A stretch of DNA of 64,000 nucleotides from Prostheceraeus crozeri (GCA_907163375.1 CAJQUW010005318.1:1-64000); one strand, 5' to 3'. Shown: positions 33,745 to 45,073, counted from the stretch's first letter. Notes: generated by a model from the letters alone, not told the origin. Made by a program: numbers and translations.

Positions 33745-34356
33745 CCGTCTGAGCGCATGGCAATCATTTCCGTCCTTGCGCTAACCATGCGGTTGCTCGA
33801 AGCCATCAACTCCTCTGCTCTCGCACTGGGTACACTGAACTCCCTTACTTTAGCATCGGGTAAAAATGCTTTCAATCAAAAGATAACTCATCATGGAGAA
33901 GCTGTAACCATAAAAACTCCAAGTCATCGGATAGATTATCTAAACATTATGTCAACAATGTATGGAGTGGCCGTGTGTGTGCCATTAGACTATTGGACAC
34001 GGTTACAATTCAATACTCTTGAAACATTCCTGAAAGAAAATCTCACCATTCCCAAAGAAATTGTTCGACACAATGGGAAGCGGCCACAAGTTCCCATCAT
34101 GGAAAGACGATACATGTATGTGCATATGGATAGACACTGTCTCATCATCCATGAAAAGGAGGGCAGCGAATTCGACTTACTCAATTGCAAACCACTCCAC
34201 ATTTTGGGAAAAGGATTCTACTCCTTCGAAATTAAAATTCAAACCATCTACATGGGTCCGCGCAGGGACGGAAGGTTGTTTACGTTGAATCCCTATCTTG
34301 TTTCCATCACCTTTAAAAATGATGTCCATGTTGATGATCATGATCAACTACAGTAA
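33706..34356 (+). CDS. 'QTP/YxGP' family paralogue
   Basis: Up to 216 residues; the first 60, encoded partly by the third 88-bp repeat, are not conserved and the true start may be later or spliced. The remainder parallels the 31419-32099 protein: ITHHGEAVTIKTP, MERRYMYVHM, then GFYSFEIKIQTIYMGPRRDG. The function is unassigned. It precedes the TBP-like pair on the same strand. Confidence 0.5.
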   Translation: MNASLFARRDVSFPSERMAIISVLALTMRLLEAINSSALALGTLNSLTLASGKNAFNQKITHHGEAVTIKTPSHRIDYLNIMSTMYGVAVCVPLDYWTRLQFNTLETFLKENLTIPKEIVRHNGKRPQVPIMERRYMYVHMDRHCLIIHEKEGSEFDLLNCKPLHILGKGFYSFEIKIQTIYMGPRRDGRLFTLNPYLVSITFKNDVHVDDHDQLQ

Positions 34357-34512
34357 CACTCTCCACACACTGAGAACGCACCATCGGTCTTTATGAGACC
34401 ACGGCCTAACGGCCACCGTATCAAGAAAGAAAATGTACACTCACCATGCCACACATGAACATGACTCTCTCCTTCTTTCTTAGGCATACCCTTCTTTACT
34501 CAAGTTTTAATC

Positions 34513-35142
34513 ATGTGGAAATTATCAGCATGTCTCCATGTATCATGGAAAAGTCAGTGTGTTACATTTCATGATACGAAACGTCAACTTCAGATAACTC
34601 TAGAACGCTTTCATCTACGAAGGTTACATCGCGCTATCCTATCCCACTCTTGCCGTGTCATTAACGTAGGAGACAGCATTGTATTTATTCGCATTCAAGA
34701 GATGATTCTACATAATGATCACTGCTACATTGTGATTCCAAAACCCTCATGGGAAAAGTATAAAAGGGAAGTTCACTCAACCCTCATGTCATTTGTGAGT
34801 CATGCTCCCCATCCGCATCATCAACGCCATGCGCGAAATGAATCTCAGAAGAGACATCGATTTAGAAAAGTTGCATACCCATCTTCCCGATTCAGTCTAT
34901 CATCGCGGTCGTCCGCAAATGTTGGTCATTCGCATGAGCAACGGTCGAAATCTTCAAATCTTTCACTGCGGCAAAATCCAAGTCCTAGGAAACCTTTCTC
35001 ATTTCGTGATGCAGTCCATGTGTTACGAAGTCGTCAAGAAAATGCGAACACTCATGCCTCATCTACGCCTCAGTCCCCTGACATTGAAGAATATAGTAGT
35101 GTCTGTTCAATTGAAGATGTTAGTGTATCTAGCCAACATTAA
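34513..35142 (+). CDS. Basic SWEKY-module protein that overprints the TBP-like gene (element B)
   Basis: A 209-residue counterpart of the element A protein at 111-761. The beta-rich N-terminal part ends PSWEKYKREVHSTLMSF, followed by a His/Ser/Arg-rich stretch and the conserved RKPFSFRDAVHVLR patch and acidic end. From 34802 its DNA is also read one frame on (+1) as the TBP-like protein, as in element A. PC4-like single-strand binding is a weak structural guess. Confidence 0.6.
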   Translation: MWKLSACLHVSWKSQCVTFHDTKRQLQITLERFHLRRLHRAILSHSCRVINVGDSIVFIRIQEMILHNDHCYIVIPKPSWEKYKREVHSTLMSFVSHAPHPHHQRHARNESQKRHRFRKVAYPSSRFSLSSRSSANVGHSHEQRSKSSNLSLRQNPSPRKPFSFRDAVHVLRSRQENANTHASSTPQSPDIEEYSSVCSIEDVSVSSQH

Positions 35143-35341
35143 AACCAGTAATCATTGTATATTTTATGAAACTGAACTCTTTCCTGCTGCTCTGATTCGG
35201 AAGTGGCATCCTGCACATATTGCAGTGTTTCACAACGGACATTGTATCATTACTGGTTTACGTGATATCAGTAAAGTAGCTGACATTGTTAAATCTTTAA
35301 TGCGTTATCTGTATGAATCACAGTTAATAGAATCGTGTTAA
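34802..35341 (+). CDS. TATA-binding-protein-like protein (element B)
   Basis: The 179 residues form two repeats of the TBP fold. Repeat 1 is about 3-86 (DIDLEKLHTHLPDSVY, RPQMLVIRM, LQIFHCGKIQVLG) and repeat 2 about 92-172 (LKNIVVSVQL, YETELFPAALIR, AVFHNGHCIITGL). Cellular TBP has YEPELFPGLIYRM and IFVSGKVVLTGA at the latter places. Three of the four DNA-intercalating Phe positions are kept (IFHCGK, ELFP, VFHNG); the fourth is Pro (GRPQM). The two-repeat length agrees with a core TBP. Expected role: binding TATA promoters of the element or competing with host TBP. Partner factors were not found. Confidence 0.75.
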   Translation: MLPIRIINAMREMNLRRDIDLEKLHTHLPDSVYHRGRPQMLVIRMSNGRNLQIFHCGKIQVLGNLSHFVMQSMCYEVVKKMRTLMPHLRLSPLTLKNIVVSVQLKMLVYLANIKTSNHCIFYETELFPAALIRKWHPAHIAVFHNGHCIITGLRDISKVADIVKSLMRYLYESQLIESC

Positions 35342-36266
35342 TCACATGATGTGTTTTAAATGAGTCATCACAATGAACTATCGTCCACACACGTGTCGGT
35401 GAAAAGGTTATCTACAAGGTTCTTCGCTTTATGATGAGTCAGCGCTATTTATACACATGAAATGATGTCCACACACTTGTCGGTGAAAAGAGCTATTTAT
35501 AGACATGCGTCAGCAAAGTGGTTGATGTTTCCTAAGCCGAAGAAATTGCCATGATGTTACATGCGTTGATGAGGATGTTAACTTACAAACTCTAACATGG
35601 TTTTGACTTTATTTTATACTTAACCTATCTTGAAAATAGTGAAATACTTATGACTTCATTTTATATTTCACCTATCCTACAAACTGTACAAACAGTGAAA
35701 TGATTTTAACATTAATTCAAACTTTACAATCATCAACTTTATTTCTAACTTTACAAACAGTGATTCTAACTTCATTTATATTTCACCTATCTTACAAACT
35801 GTACAAACAGTAAAATGATTTTGACATTAATTCAAACTTTACAATCATCAACTTTATTTCTAACTTTACAAACGTCAACTTTATTTCTAACCCTACCCAT
35901 CTTACAAAATGATCAAAACTTTTACTTCTGTCTAATGAGTGAGAATTCCATCTGTATGTCAAAAGAAGAACGACACAGTCTGTACATGATATGTTATTCA
36001 TCATCACAACCGATTTTCATAGCACTCCACATAGTTAATACTGATGGTAGTAGAAAACAAAGTTTTATGGCTCACATCACCAGAGAAAACAAAGTCACTG
36101 ATATGCAGGGAGAAAACCAGGAAAAAACCAGTTGATATGTAAGTCATGATATGAAGTGATCAGGAGTTGGACGCATGTTACAAGGCACTCACTCACAACG
36201 CACCATAGAAAACGCCATGGAGTAAAAAGCAAAACATCAACCACGACAGAGAGGAAGCATTCATCA
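35342..36266. repeat. Convergent noncoding region with tandem duplications
   Basis: No gene is seen between the TBP-like stop and the PolB 3' end. A unit of about 130 bp containing CTGTACAAACAGT and ATTCAAACTTTACAATCATC occurs twice (from about 35669 and 35799). A shorter pair (ACAC-TGTCGGTGAAAAG) lies at about 35390 and 35473. Element A has its G-x-WEVG genes at this place, so this may be where they were lost. Confidence 0.6.
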
Positions 36267-39200
36267 TCAGACATCGCCGGACGGAGGAGGAGAAAGTTTC
36301 TGTCTCTTGGGTGGAGGTAGATGAGTGTCTGGATGGCCGTACGGTAATGAGTGGTTAGGACTCATCCAGCATCGCTTGTCTTCCCAAGCAGAGAGATCTC
36401 GTTTCCTAAACGTCGTTGTTCTGACTTGATGCGACTGAGATTTTAAAATGGTCATTTCTACTTTTTTGATTTTAAGTTAATCTAAGGCATCTTGATAGTC
36501 CCTATGTGTCATTTTTCTAACGATTGACTTCGAGATGCCTTTCGCCCGTTTTATAGGAAGCTCTGAGGATTTTAGCTTCATGGAGTACATCTTGGGGCGA
36601 AGCAAGATCATCTCCTCTATCTGTTTGCCGGCACACTCATCCTTGAAGCAGCCAAGCTTCGCTTTATTTGAGGTAGAGTAAAGCGGATGGTCAGTGGGAT
36701 AGTTGGAACTATCAAACTTGGGTGCTAAATATTTTAAAATGTCTTCCTGCTTGACTTGGCTCGTGGTTGTCAAAGCTAGGAAGAAGCTGTCTGAATCACC
36801 TCCTACTAATTCCACACGTTGGAGAAGTGGACATGTCTTAAAAGTGTGGTAAAATAACTTGTACATTTCTAACTTGGAGTGATCCAAGACAGCTTGACCG
36901 ACATAAATGGGCTTACAAAGTTCTACTTTAGATTTTAACATTTTAAAACCAGTGATGTCTTCGGAAATGACATCATGGTGGCAAAACAACGGCGAGCGAC
37001 ATAACTTGATACTCGTTTCTGGATCAGTTACGATGCGATAGTCCATGCGCTTTCTTACATCCTCCATGGTTTTACCAAAGAGGGCATTATTCTTAAATTT
37101 AAAGAAGTCCTTTTCGAAAGGATTCTTGTATTCAGCCCGTTTCTTGCTATTAAATTCTATATACGGTTTTAGAAAGGGCTTCTGCTTAAACTGGATAGCG
37201 CGATGGACGTTGTCAAGTTGCATCCCCATACCTAGATAGAATTTGAGGATGGAATAGTGCACGATGTAATGCTGCTTGTTCAATTGGGTGAGCAACAACT
37301 TCCTAGTGGGTTTATTCTTTAAGTCATTTTCCGCCTCATATTTCTTATTGTGTTCTTCCATAAAGGGAGAGAACATATCTGGACTGACTATGCCAGATTC
37401 GGGTGCGAGAGGAAAATCAGCGGTCCTATTCTTAATGCAGTCTGGATAGATGAGGTCGACTTCAAATAAATAACCTATGTCGGCCTCATCTCCCAGTGCC
37501 ATGATGTGTGCTGGATTGGAGAAGTGTTCAATGTCATGGGGCTCTACCCATTGGAAGTCAGACTGTGGCAAAGGCTTGGAGAGTGCACTCCCATACAAAT
37601 TATTTTGGTCTATGTACATTAAATGCGTGGTCGATCTTATGTCTTGGGTGCTGTTGACAACATGTTTGTTAACAAATGTCAAGCCACCCCTAATACCACG
37701 TTCAAATAACGTATACATTTCTGCATCTTGCAGTAAATGAATGCTCTCTTTCGTCATCTTGAAGGCTGACTGATAGGACAGACCCGGCAGACTAACAAAA
37801 TGGACGGGGTCTAAGGCGTCCTGTTCTAATGTGACTTTCCTAAAAGTCTCAAACACGTCAGCCAACAGATAGACGTCCAGTTTTAAGTAGGCAAGCATGT
37901 AGTCACCAAACGTGCAACACCTAAATTCTAACCATGCTTGCTCTGCATGCCTATAATCATCCAGCGAACAGTCCTCACCCGTCAAATCATTTTTAAACTT
38001 ATCAATGGACGGAAGGGATGTCTCCTTCAATGTATCCATTGAACTAAAATTATTATAAGGAAACACCCCTTTCCGTCGTATCAGACTGTCACTTATGTTG
38101 GGATAGTCTTTCTTTAAATGTTGAGTGAGGGGAAGTGTTTCTAAATTATTAGCCAACGCGGATAAGGAAGAAGACATAAACTGGAAACTGTCCAGAAACT
38201 TTATGTCATAGAAGACAGGCTTCCCCTCCTTCGTCTTATCGACTTGGACTTTAGCAGTGATGCACATAAATTTTTCCTTACTTTGTGCAATCACTTTGGA
38301 TGACCAGGATTTCATTTTACCGAATTCATGGCGAATGATGATGTGAGCATCATAACATTTAAAGTTATGAAAGATGACGGGGAGCATTCGCCGTTTGAGC
38401 CTAAGTTTCATATTGCATTTACTGCATAAGGCAGACCTAAATTTACCACTGAGATGGCAATGGTCCCTCACTCTCTTATGTTGCTGATCATCAAAGGATG
38501 AACAGCAGCGGGGACATTCCGTGGTCTTATCAAATTTGATTTTATCGGCTTCTGTGAAGCACATGGGTTTCCTAGTTAGCTCCGTTTCATAGCGTTGATG
38601 AAAACGGGCTTTCCTATCTAAAAAGTTGAGGAAGTTTTCAACGCACTCCTCGCCTTGCCACACATGCATCTTATTTTGGTTCCTATAATATGGATGCAAA
38701 ACTTCATAACAGGCAATGGCTGCTGGCTCATGACTTAGGTCTTCTTGTTCAATATAACATTCAATGTCCGCATAGATGGTACATATGTGACTGAGCTCAT
38801 TGCCGTTTTCCTCATACCTATAAAATTTATCTTTGGGCATGACTTCCATTTGAAGCTTATTACCCTGAGAGCACCACTCGTAATGCTCTTCAAAAAATGC
38901 TTTTGATGTGAAACGCCGTGTGCAGCGATCACAGTAATAATGTTTGTTATCATAACTTTGCTGGTGGTGATACAATCTAGAAATTTTGGGAATGCCACAA
39001 TAATGCCATTCTGGGTGGTTGTCGCTATAGACTAGGAGGAGATTGACAACCCGGTCGAAGTTACTTTGGCGATTATTATACCTAACGCCCTTCAGACCTT
39101 TTTCCCAGAGATGGATGACAATCTTAATATTGTTGAGTTTTTCAAATTGGGCGATGCCTTTAAAATCTAATGTGTTGACATCTAACCCGTCAAACTTAAG

Positions 39201-41086
39201 CTCATCCTCCCATTCACAATACTTGGTGACTCTTTGACGATGCACCCTTGTATCATTGTAGTGAAGAATGGAGAGGACGGCATACTTGAAACACTGGGAC
39301 TGACATTCTTCATTGATGACAACCTTTTTGTCAGCCAGTGCTTTGGGGAGAGTGAAACAACCACTCCCTTGTAAATTTTCTAAAAGATTGATTTTGATGT
39401 CTACCTTCTCTATCCCATCAAAGACCAGACCGCTGTCTCTCATTAAATTTATTCAAGTTGCTGACGAGATAGGTCGCATGTCTCTCTACCCACTCGTTTA
39501 CATCACCTATGAGATCAGCAGCACAGGAGGCTATCCTAATGGTCACAGTGGACTCTACTTCTCCCGTGCTACTGTCTACCTTATTGAAACGAGCAGTGAG
39601 ATAGAACATACCCTTAAGTAAAAATCTATCTAAACTCGCCAACATTTGATGAATTAAGCCTATATGATTCATCAAGAAAGGATGAATGTCCTGCACAGCT
39701 TCAGAGCTTTCTAACTCATAATCGCGAACGAGCCTCTCAAGGGAAAACTTGCTCAGCCTTAGAGTGACGTTGTTGTCAGTGTAAAGCCCAGTGGAATGTG
39801 TGTGACAGAGTGTGTGCGAAGAAAGAACAAACTCTGTAGGAAAGGTCTTCTGACACGAAGAACAGGAAAAGCCGACGTGTGATGAAGGATGCTTCCTACC
39901 TGTTGTTGTCGGTGGTTGCCTCACACTGCCACAGGAACCGCCTTTGATGTGGACTCGCAAGTTGGTGCTGTTGTAGAACGTGCGTCCAGAACCTTCACAC
40001 TTGGGCCGTTGAGGGATCGGTCGGCGTTTTCCTCCCCTGCAGGCATGGCCAGCGGTGTGACGTCTCAAACTGTAGGCTGAGGCGATGACCCTGTCACACC
40101 GCTGGCATCGAAAGTCCTCCTCTTCGACTTCCATCTCCCTCTCCTCTCCGACGATCTCCAACTCCTCCTGCTCCAACAATCTCTCCACCGACTTGACGGA
40201 GAGGAGAGGGAGTTCGGCCGCTGCAGGTGGTGGTGGTGATGCCGGGATGATGGGACGGGAGGGAACGTCGCCGTCCAGGAGGTAGGCCGCCAAATCTGTT
40301 GAGAAAAAGAGAAAAGAGATTAGTAACATGATCAACATTTCAAGTTTGAAGTCTTAGCCCCCTATTTCCCAATCACGATTACTTACCATCTAAGGACTGT
40401 AACTCCGGCAGCAAGGATGGACGCGGAGGAGGCAGGAGAGGGACACGAGCCGAGGGTGGAAGGGTCCTGGGCTTCGGTGTTGGAGGGACGTGATGGCGAG
40501 GAGCAGGGACTGGCGCAGGTACCGGAGCTGGTGGCGGTTGAGGTGGGGCGAGAAAGATGCCCGAGAAAGGTGTCGCAGCTTGTGCAGAGGTAGATGGGCG
40601 GGAAGGTAGGGTCGGAAATTCAGCTTCGAATCTCCGCCTCGCGGCTTCTTCCCACTTCTTCTTCTTCGCCATATCTGTAGAGAGGAAAGAGAGATTAGAT
40701 TAGAGGTTGTGGAGATAATAATGATGGAGAGTAAGCTATACGAATACAGAAGTGCTAAAACATGACATTCCAACTCTCATAGGTGAGGATACTTACACTT
40801 TCCGAGCCGCTCATAGGCTTCCCCGATTGCTCCTTGGGGGACGGGTTCCCCATTACGAATGCATTCATGTACTGAAAAAGAATGACGGCAAAGATAAGCA
40901 GAGGTAAAATTTGGATTCGGTTTAAACATGAACAAAATAAGGGAAGGGCTCTTGATTTTAATGAGGATGACTACCCTAATGATGTTAGTAATAGAGTCAA
41001 CCTTGATACAAATACTTACATTGCTCGATGGTGGCATTTTCCATCTCGACAGCAATGCGGTAGTTCTCAATTTTCTTGGATTCCAT
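36267..41086 (-). pseudogene. polB: Protein-primed family B DNA polymerase of element B (five exons, broken)
   Basis: Splice sites give a leader exon (ends 41534), then exons 41125-41020 (ATG at 41086), 40871-40797, 40674-40387 and from 40295 down; all coding introns are phase 1. The N-terminus is lysine- then proline-rich, followed by C2H2 fingers, the exonuclease motif YADIECYI, an endonuclease-VII-like Cys/His patch, FHNFKCYDAH, and the polymerase motifs YIDQNNLYG, KNNALFGKTMED and GGDSDSFF. Two lesions are present: loss of two bases of a GA repeat near 39437 (frames 40338-39418 and 39443-36477), and an in-frame TAA at 36477-36479 with the conserved tail (KRDLSAWEDKRCW) continuing beyond it. 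Neither lesion coincides with the one in element A. Confidence 0.85.
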
Positions 41087-41533
41087 TTTTGATCGATTGC
41101 AGATTATGTTAGTAGATTTCAATCACTGAAAAGGAAAGATGAAAATCGTTTCATTTGCCTAGTCAACGTTTATTATGGGAACAATCATTGAAGTGACATC
41201 TAATGAATTACATTTCCCTCTACTCCATATCATAAAGACTAACCTTTGTCGAATGGCTGAAGTACTCTGACCTGGCGAGAGAAAGCGTCACGTTGAGTAT
41301 GAAGTCGAACGCCCAACATGAGCAACGGCTCAGAGGTTTCGGTCTAACAAACGACGAACAACCCGTGCAACGCAATCCCACTACGGCAGTACCCGCCGTC
41401 CAGAAGGAACGCTCGAGCAAAGGAGGTATTACAGCGATGATATGTTTCATGAGCAGAAGATGTGATAGCAAGAGACTATTCAACTTGATAGCAAGTCAAA
41501 ACAACCTGATAGCAGGAGCTCACCGACACTCAC

Positions 41534-41582
41534 CTTGTGAAAGATAAATGTGAAGAGCAGAGCTGGTGCACTGCCTTTTATA
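41534..41582 (-). promoter_or_regulatory. PolB promoter and leader exon (element B)
   Basis: TATAAAAG (41575-41582, minus strand) is followed 40 bp later by a donor, CACAAG/GTGAGT (exon end 41534). The acceptor at 41126 (TTCCTTTTCAG) starts the exon with the PolB ATG. A CCAAT sequence (about 41620, plus strand) could serve the divergent gene at 41717. Confidence 0.6.
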
Positions 41583-41716
41583 AGATTTTCTTAAGTGGTG
41601 AATGGATCAGACCTCTCGTCCAATCACAGACGAGCTAAGAGTTCCCGATGTGCGTACGCACAATTGTAACGCGTTATTGAAATCGTGTTAGGCAAAAATG
41701 TTGTTTTTGACCAACC

Positions 41717-42169
41717 ATGGCACCTGAAGTCAATACATTGAAACATGATGATTGCTCGATTCGTTTTCATCAAGAGTGCTTCGGAGGCTTAATACAAGAT
41801 TACATCCTTGAGTTTCAAAGGGAGGAGACAGAATTGGAAGCATGCTTAGACTAAACACGAAAAATATTTACGGAGTTGATATCTTATTTCAAAGACAGTC
41901 TCATCAAGGCTCACTTAATTGCACATGTCAATTACATTCATTTTCCAGAAGGTGAAGTAGCGGAAAGTGTTGATTTTCAATTTCGTTCCTGTGGACAAGA
42001 ATATGTTACTGATCCTCCGGTTTTTTATACACGACATCTACGGAAGATTATTTCTCGTATGGACAACTTTCATGGTTACGGTGATCATTTGCTTCTGAAT
42101 AAAATAAAGCATATGGTCATTGCTATTAGTAAAGTGGGTTTCAATGATGTTAAATCAAAGACCAAATAA
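41717..42169 (+). pseudogene. Relative of the PolB N-terminal region, copy 3, with one in-frame stop
   Basis: It starts at ATG 41717 in a good context (ACCATGG). The early part (SIRFHQECFGGLIQDYILEF) matches LHFHRQSLRGVIRDYIISF of the 30369 copy. TAA at 41852-41854 interrupts; the same frame then runs on through DPPVFYTRHLRKIISRMDNF to 42169. It is divergent from PolB. Confidence 0.6.
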
Positions 42170-42448
42170 AGTATTTTTTCATGACACTTGTGTTGTGCTA
42201 AACGTTCTAATGCTGTGGTGTACACCGTTTTCATATAACATTCTAAACTCTCATTGCAGTACAAGACTGCTTTTAGTAAACCTGATGAAGCGAATCTAAC
42301 AGCCATGAATTTTTCTAATAAGGGAAACATTTGGCAACTGTCTCCCATAAAACTTTCTAACATTGAAAGTAAGTTACAAGACAATCTACACTGTGCAGTA
42401 AAACCTTCTAAAACTTTCTAGTGCTGCTGTGAGTTCGGTCAGTCATAC

Positions 42449-42645
42449 AACGTCATGATCAAACTTTTCTAACTATACATCAACCTTTGTTGCAGTAAAA
42501 ACTTTTGTACAAACCATGATACACTTTCTGACTAGACTTATGAATAAACGTCATGATCAAACTTTTCTAACTATACATCAACCTGTGTTGCAGTATAAAC
42601 TTTTGTACAACATGATAAAGTTTCTGACGACACTGACAAGAGCTT
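42449..42645. repeat. Two tandem 98-bp repeats
   Basis: The words CGTCATGATCAAACTTTTCT and TTGCAGTA-AAACTTTTGTAC recur 98 bp apart. They lie in 42170-42650, which holds no convincing gene. Confidence 0.75.
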
Positions 42646-42707
42646 GTTCACTAGCGAAGCGAGAAGTCTATGATGTGTTGCGTGTGGCGCATGAATGTCC
42701 TCCCGTT

Positions 42708-43968
42708 TCATCCCTTCATCATTTTTCTTCCCCTCTGCATTCCATATCCGAAGATATGTGGCGGGCTTGGGACCGCTTTAGCTGCATTAGAAGGTTGGAC
42801 CTTAAAAGAGCCCATGGGTCGTTCTCCGTCCACCGACACTCTCACTTCTGCAAAAACTCTGAAAGAAAAAGTATAGGAGATTAGAGGCGGCAAGGAAATG
42901 ATGATATTGAAGTAACTTACTGGGCAACTTCTTCCGAACTTTTCGGACGACGAAGTTCTCCAGCTCTCCAGTGATGTTCAAATTGATATATAGGCACCGG
43001 ACTCCGTCGCCCTCATAGCATTGCTGAGTCACATTGGGGTCGTCAGTGATTGTGGGGACGTCACATATATTATTTTGGAAGAGGGGAAGATGGACTTCAT
43101 ACACTCTTCTTTTTCTACTCTTCAAACACTCATGCAGTCGCTCAACTTCACCCGCCAACCTCTAATTTATACCCTTCACTTCCTCCGTCTCCTTCACCAC
43201 GCTTCGCATCCGCTCTATCTCTTCATCCTTCCTCGACAAACTCGCCTGCAAACTCTCCACCAAACCTGCCTTCCTCATCAACTCGCTCCTTTCCGCCATC
43301 CATTCCTTTTCCTTCTTTCTCATACTCTCCAACTCTTTCCTCGTTGCCCTATACCCCTCAACCTTCGCCACCAGCTCTTCATTCTCCTTCAAAACTTTTC
43401 TATTTACACTTTCCAAACCCATCACACGATCCTTCAACCTAACAAATGCCTCCGTATCACACCTCTCTTCCCGCCGTGGCGATGACGCTGCCATCGGCTT
43501 ACCCACTTCCTCACCCTCCCCCTCCAGATCACCGATATCCCCAAACAAATCCTTAATCACCTTATCCAAATCAACATCATCCTTCTTCTTCATTTCCGCT
43601 CTCAACTCAACTTCCTCTCTAGAACTCTCATCACTCGCCTTCGTCACCACTTTTTCCCCAACCACGCCCTCAATCGTTGCCACCGCCTTCCTCACCTCTT
43701 CCCTTTCCAAAAACTCTCCCTCAAACCACTCCTTGAACCCTGCCATAGCTATATTGCCACTTGGACACTCGTTGTGATCCTTAATAAATGCCACCTCATT
43801 CCCTTCCCCACATACCACCCGATGATGGACGCACACTCTCAACAACACCTCTCTCATATGCACGCCCACCGTCCCCTCTTTAATGTGCTTCCTCAGCTCA
43901 CTACCTCTGGCAATCTTGCCGCAACTGCATTTGCCAACCAACATTTTTGCATTGCTTGATTTCGTCAT
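42708..43968 (-). pseudogene. Coiled-coil zinc-module protein of element B, with one in-frame stop
   Basis: The ATG at 43968 lies seven bases after a splice acceptor (intron end 43976). The N-terminal Cys/His module (GKCSCGKIARGSELRKH) matches element A, an acidic middle follows, and about 130 residues of coiled coil end at TAG 43162-43164. In the same frame the coil resumes (AGEVERLHECL) and leads into the conserved C-terminal domain (CYEGDGVRCLYINL). A donor at 42920 joins to an acceptor at 42859 or 42857; the second keeps a frame open to 42708, the first ends within six residues. Confidence 0.65.
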
Positions 43969-44167
43969 TATGATTCTGTAAAGATAGAGTAAAATTTGAT
44001 GGCAAGTGTTTATAGGATACTACTTGATGATATGCATTGAAAGACTAAGTCATCAAACATTTGATAGCAAACGTTGGAATAAAATCGTCAACCAAAGTTA
44101 AAGAGTATGATTCCTAGCTTTATCCTAAATCCCAAAGTTTGATAGCAAACCTTGTCAGAGCACTCAC

Positions 44168-44225
44168 CGTTCGTCTTGCAACTTGAAACAGGAGTGAAGA
44201 CTAGAGAAAAGTCGCGGTTTATATA
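44168..44225 (-). promoter_or_regulatory. TATA box and leader exon of the coiled-coil gene
   Basis: TATATAAAC (44217-44225, minus strand) precedes a leader ending GACGAACG at a GTGAGT donor (exon end 44168). The acceptor at 43976 lies just before the start codon. Confidence 0.6.
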
Positions 44226-44519
44226 CCCAGCGAGCACAAAGCTATGATTCAGACCTTCCTTATTTGGTCATGCTTTTAACTTGACAACAGCAGTTTTACC
44301 ATGTATGGGCATCGGCAGTCACCGTGCTTTCTGTTACCAACTCCCAACACAAATACGGATTCCCCTATGACGCGAAAAGGTTTGACGTCAATGCTTGCAG
44401 TAACCATCCCATTTTTACCAAGTTACAATGACAAACGATAGACGTTGCCAAGCCTGAGTTACTGAGGCTAGACGAAGAAGGCCTGATAGCAAGCCAGCAA
44501 CCGTTTGGGTGTTAAGCTC

Positions 44520-44680
44520 TTGAATCCGTTACAGGCATTACTCAGAGGGGATCTTATCCCAGCTCCAAGGCCTCGACCCACAAATCCAACCTCGGGCGGA
44601 CAGAGTGTGCGTCATATCACTGTGTTGGTATCCGGGCCCCAGTTTTGACATGAAAACCGGTGGAGTTATTTACAAGAGGA
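44520..44680. other. Highly conserved block shared with element A
   Basis: Counterpart of 11209-11370, at about 90 percent identity over about 150 bp. The plus-strand frame seen in A is open here too but has no ATG: an in-frame TAG lies 36-39 bp upstream of the aligned region. A minus-strand frame from ATG 44651 is open for about 37 codons. No acceptor that obviously serves either was found. Confidence 0.5.
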
Positions 44681-45018
44681 AACGACCCAAGTCACAGAGA
44701 CTCATAAACGACTGCTTTTTATTCAAAAACTTTAATTATTATCATTAAATATGAATTTAAATTTTTCAGTATTTTAGTACTCCTCATAAAACGTTTATAA
44801 GTAGTCTGTCACCTACAGCACAGCATGAGCTGTCGAATGTTTTTTGAATCAAGTCTAAAGGACTTGTAGAAGCAAAGTTATAGCCGTTAGAAGATTTCGG
44901 CCTACTATCATCAAATGGTCAGTCATGCTATACTGACTAACCTATAAGTCTGACACCTTAGCTGATATCGGCAATGGAAAGTCAGAAGTCCGATATCGGA
45001 ACTCAAGAAACGACTTAC

Positions 45019-45073
45019 CTGTAGTCAGTTTCTCAACTTAGTGAAATTCCTCTCCCGATCCCATTCTTATATA
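45019..45073 (-). promoter_or_regulatory. TATA box and spliced leader, minus strand, next to the right terminal repeat
   Basis: TATATAA (45067-45073) and a donor ACAG/GTAAGTCG (exon end 45019) have the same spacing as at 11769-11822 in element A. The intron would cover the conserved region that follows. Confidence 0.5.

Noticed and set aside
1740..43164. Alternative genetic code with reassigned TAG
   Set aside because: The interruptions include TAA as well as TAG, and other genes in both elements end normally at all three stops.
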